A stretch of DNA of 64,000 nt from Planctomycetales bacterium (GTDB lineage: Bacteria; Planctomycetota; Planctomycetia; Planctomycetales; Planctomycetaceae), in the NCBI GenBank assembly GCA_026400835.1, contig JAPLOA010000098.1, positions 1 to 64,000 on the forward strand, read 5' to 3'. Below the pieces are notes generated by a model, which was not told where the DNA came from, ran no database searches, and saw only the letters and a list, made by a program, of their open reading frames with translations. Made by a program: the position numbers and the translations under genes. Shown in pieces: positions 63,296-64,000 of this stretch (the first letter of the stretch is position 1; each line of letters starts with the position of its first letter).

Positions 63296-64000
63296 GTGTT
63301 GATCCGAATTGCTTTTGTCATCCCAACGCTGGATCAGTCCGGCGCTGAACGACAGCTCACTTTGCTGGCGATGGGGCTGGCACGGGATGAGTTTTCGGTT
63401 CATGTGATCGCGTTGAATCGAGGCGGCCCGTTTGCGGATGAATTGCGAGCCGCAGGGATCTCCGTGGAAGTTCTGGGGAAGCGATTCAGATTTGATCCAT
63501 TGACATATCTGCGTTTGCGGAATGCACTGCGAGCCTTCAAGCCGGATATTGTGCAGTCATTTCTCTTCGCTGCAAACTCGTACGTCAGGCTACCGGGAAT
63601 CGTACCTGCGAACTGTCGGGTCGTTGTGTCCGAACGCTGTGTTGATTCGTGGAAGAGCGGTTGGCAACTAATGCTGGACCGCAGACTCATAGGTCGCACG
63701 AACGCGATGACGGCAAACTCTGCCAGCGTGGCTTCGTTTTACGAAGCAGTGGGCGTCCCCGGAAGCTTAATTACCGTTATCCCGAATGCTATCCCCAGTG
63801 GGCCCGCGGGATATACTCGAGATCAGGCTCGAGAAATTCTTGGGTTACGTCCCGAAGATCGCGTCGTTGGATTTTCCGGTCGGTTGGCTCCACAGAAACG
63901 ATTGCCCGATCTGATCTGGGGATTTCAACTGCTGCATCAGGTCGTCGAGAATGCTCGCCTGGTAATCGTTGGTGAGGGTCCTGAACGTGATTCACTCACC
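63296..64000 (+). CDS. Family-4 glycosyltransferase, truncated by window end
   Basis: The first 235 codons of a GT-B glycosyltransferase; the frame runs off the window without a stop. It opens RIAFVIPTLDQSGAERQLTL, the usual GT4 start with the GAER motif. Continuing landmarks are FKPDIVQSFLFAANSYVRL, VVVSERC, ANSASVASFY, VIPNAIPSGP, VVGFSGRLAPQKRLPDLI and VIVGEGPERDSLT. The EGPER motif begins the C-terminal nucleotide-sugar domain. It probably transfers a sugar to a surface polysaccharide or lipid. Starts GTG 63296 or TTG 63299 are both possible; the upstream ATG at 63294 hits a stop at once. Confidence 0.88.
   Translation, partial: MLIRIAFVIPTLDQSGAERQLTLLAMGLARDEFSVHVIALNRGGPFADELRAAGISVEVLGKRFRFDPLTYLRLRNALRAFKPDIVQSFLFAANSYVRLPGIVPANCRVVVSERCVDSWKSGWQLMLDRRLIGRTNAMTANSASVASFYEAVGVPGSLITVIPNAIPSGPAGYTRDQAREILGLRPEDRVVGFSGRLAPQKRLPDLIWGFQLLHQVVENARLVIVGEGPERDSLT

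Overview
The window reads as chromosomal DNA of a planctomycete. The genus cannot be fixed from the sequence alone. The evidence is the set of families: a DUF1592/DUF1552 pair with a cytochrome-type CxxCH, a Pirellula/Verrucomicrobium-type haem-domain dehydrogenase, DUF1080 and DUF1501 proteins, PQQ-like propellers, many Tat-exported proteins, an archaeal-type formylmethanofuran:H4MPT formyltransferase and a eukaryotic-type (GSII) glutamine synthetase. I found no tRNA, rRNA, CRISPR array, prophage or intact transposase.

Layout. 1-0.5 kb: an internally deleted IS200-like (RAYT-type) transposase flanked by REP-like inverted repeats. 0.5-4.7 kb: Nudix hydrolase, Gfo/Idh/MocA oxidoreductase with an EamA exporter, M29 aminopeptidase. 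4.9-19.4 kb, all minus strand: PEP carboxylase, DUF1552, DUF1592, ThiG, amidohydrolase, MoeA, a terminator, DUF1080 and the haem-domain dehydrogenase. 19.5-22 kb: HAD hydrolase, Ftr and 5-formyl-THF cyclo-ligase, the last two overlapping by 4 bp. 22.4-30 kb: PQQ-like propeller, Tat protein of unknown function, ZIP transporter, DHH phosphoesterase, glnA, aroH. 30.5-34.5 kb: PPDK, then a tandem array of 170-bp palindromic elements ending in a GxxExxY gene. 34.6-42.6 kb: FKBP isomerase, PQQ-like propeller, double cyclase-domain protein, IspG, KtrB/KtrA potassium uptake. 42.8-58.5 kb: DUF1501, UvrD/PcrA helicase, SGNH-like, VCBS protein, a 1182-residue repeat-plus-thioredoxin protein, a squalene-cyclase-like protein and a 1090-residue membrane protein. 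58.5-64 kb: malate dehydrogenase, a repeat island, a ceramidase-like Tat protein, a cupin-like Tat protein and a truncated glycosyltransferase.

How it fits together. PPDK, PEP carboxylase and malate dehydrogenase form a pyruvate-PEP-oxaloacetate-malate route, though they are not in one operon. Ftr with the cyclo-ligase points to H4MPT-linked C1 chemistry. The exported DUF and haem-domain proteins are typical planctomycete extracellular catabolic equipment.

The most notable signal is at 33374-34489. Three exactly 170-bp elements with 31-bp inverted termini alternate with 91-bp relics of the 5' end of a GxxExxY gene, and the intact GxxExxY gene follows the third element. About ten further families of palindromic intergenic repeats occur in the window. 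Several lie in inverted pairs with compensatory stem changes, and one island (60.1-60.7 kb) has palindromes nested inside each other.
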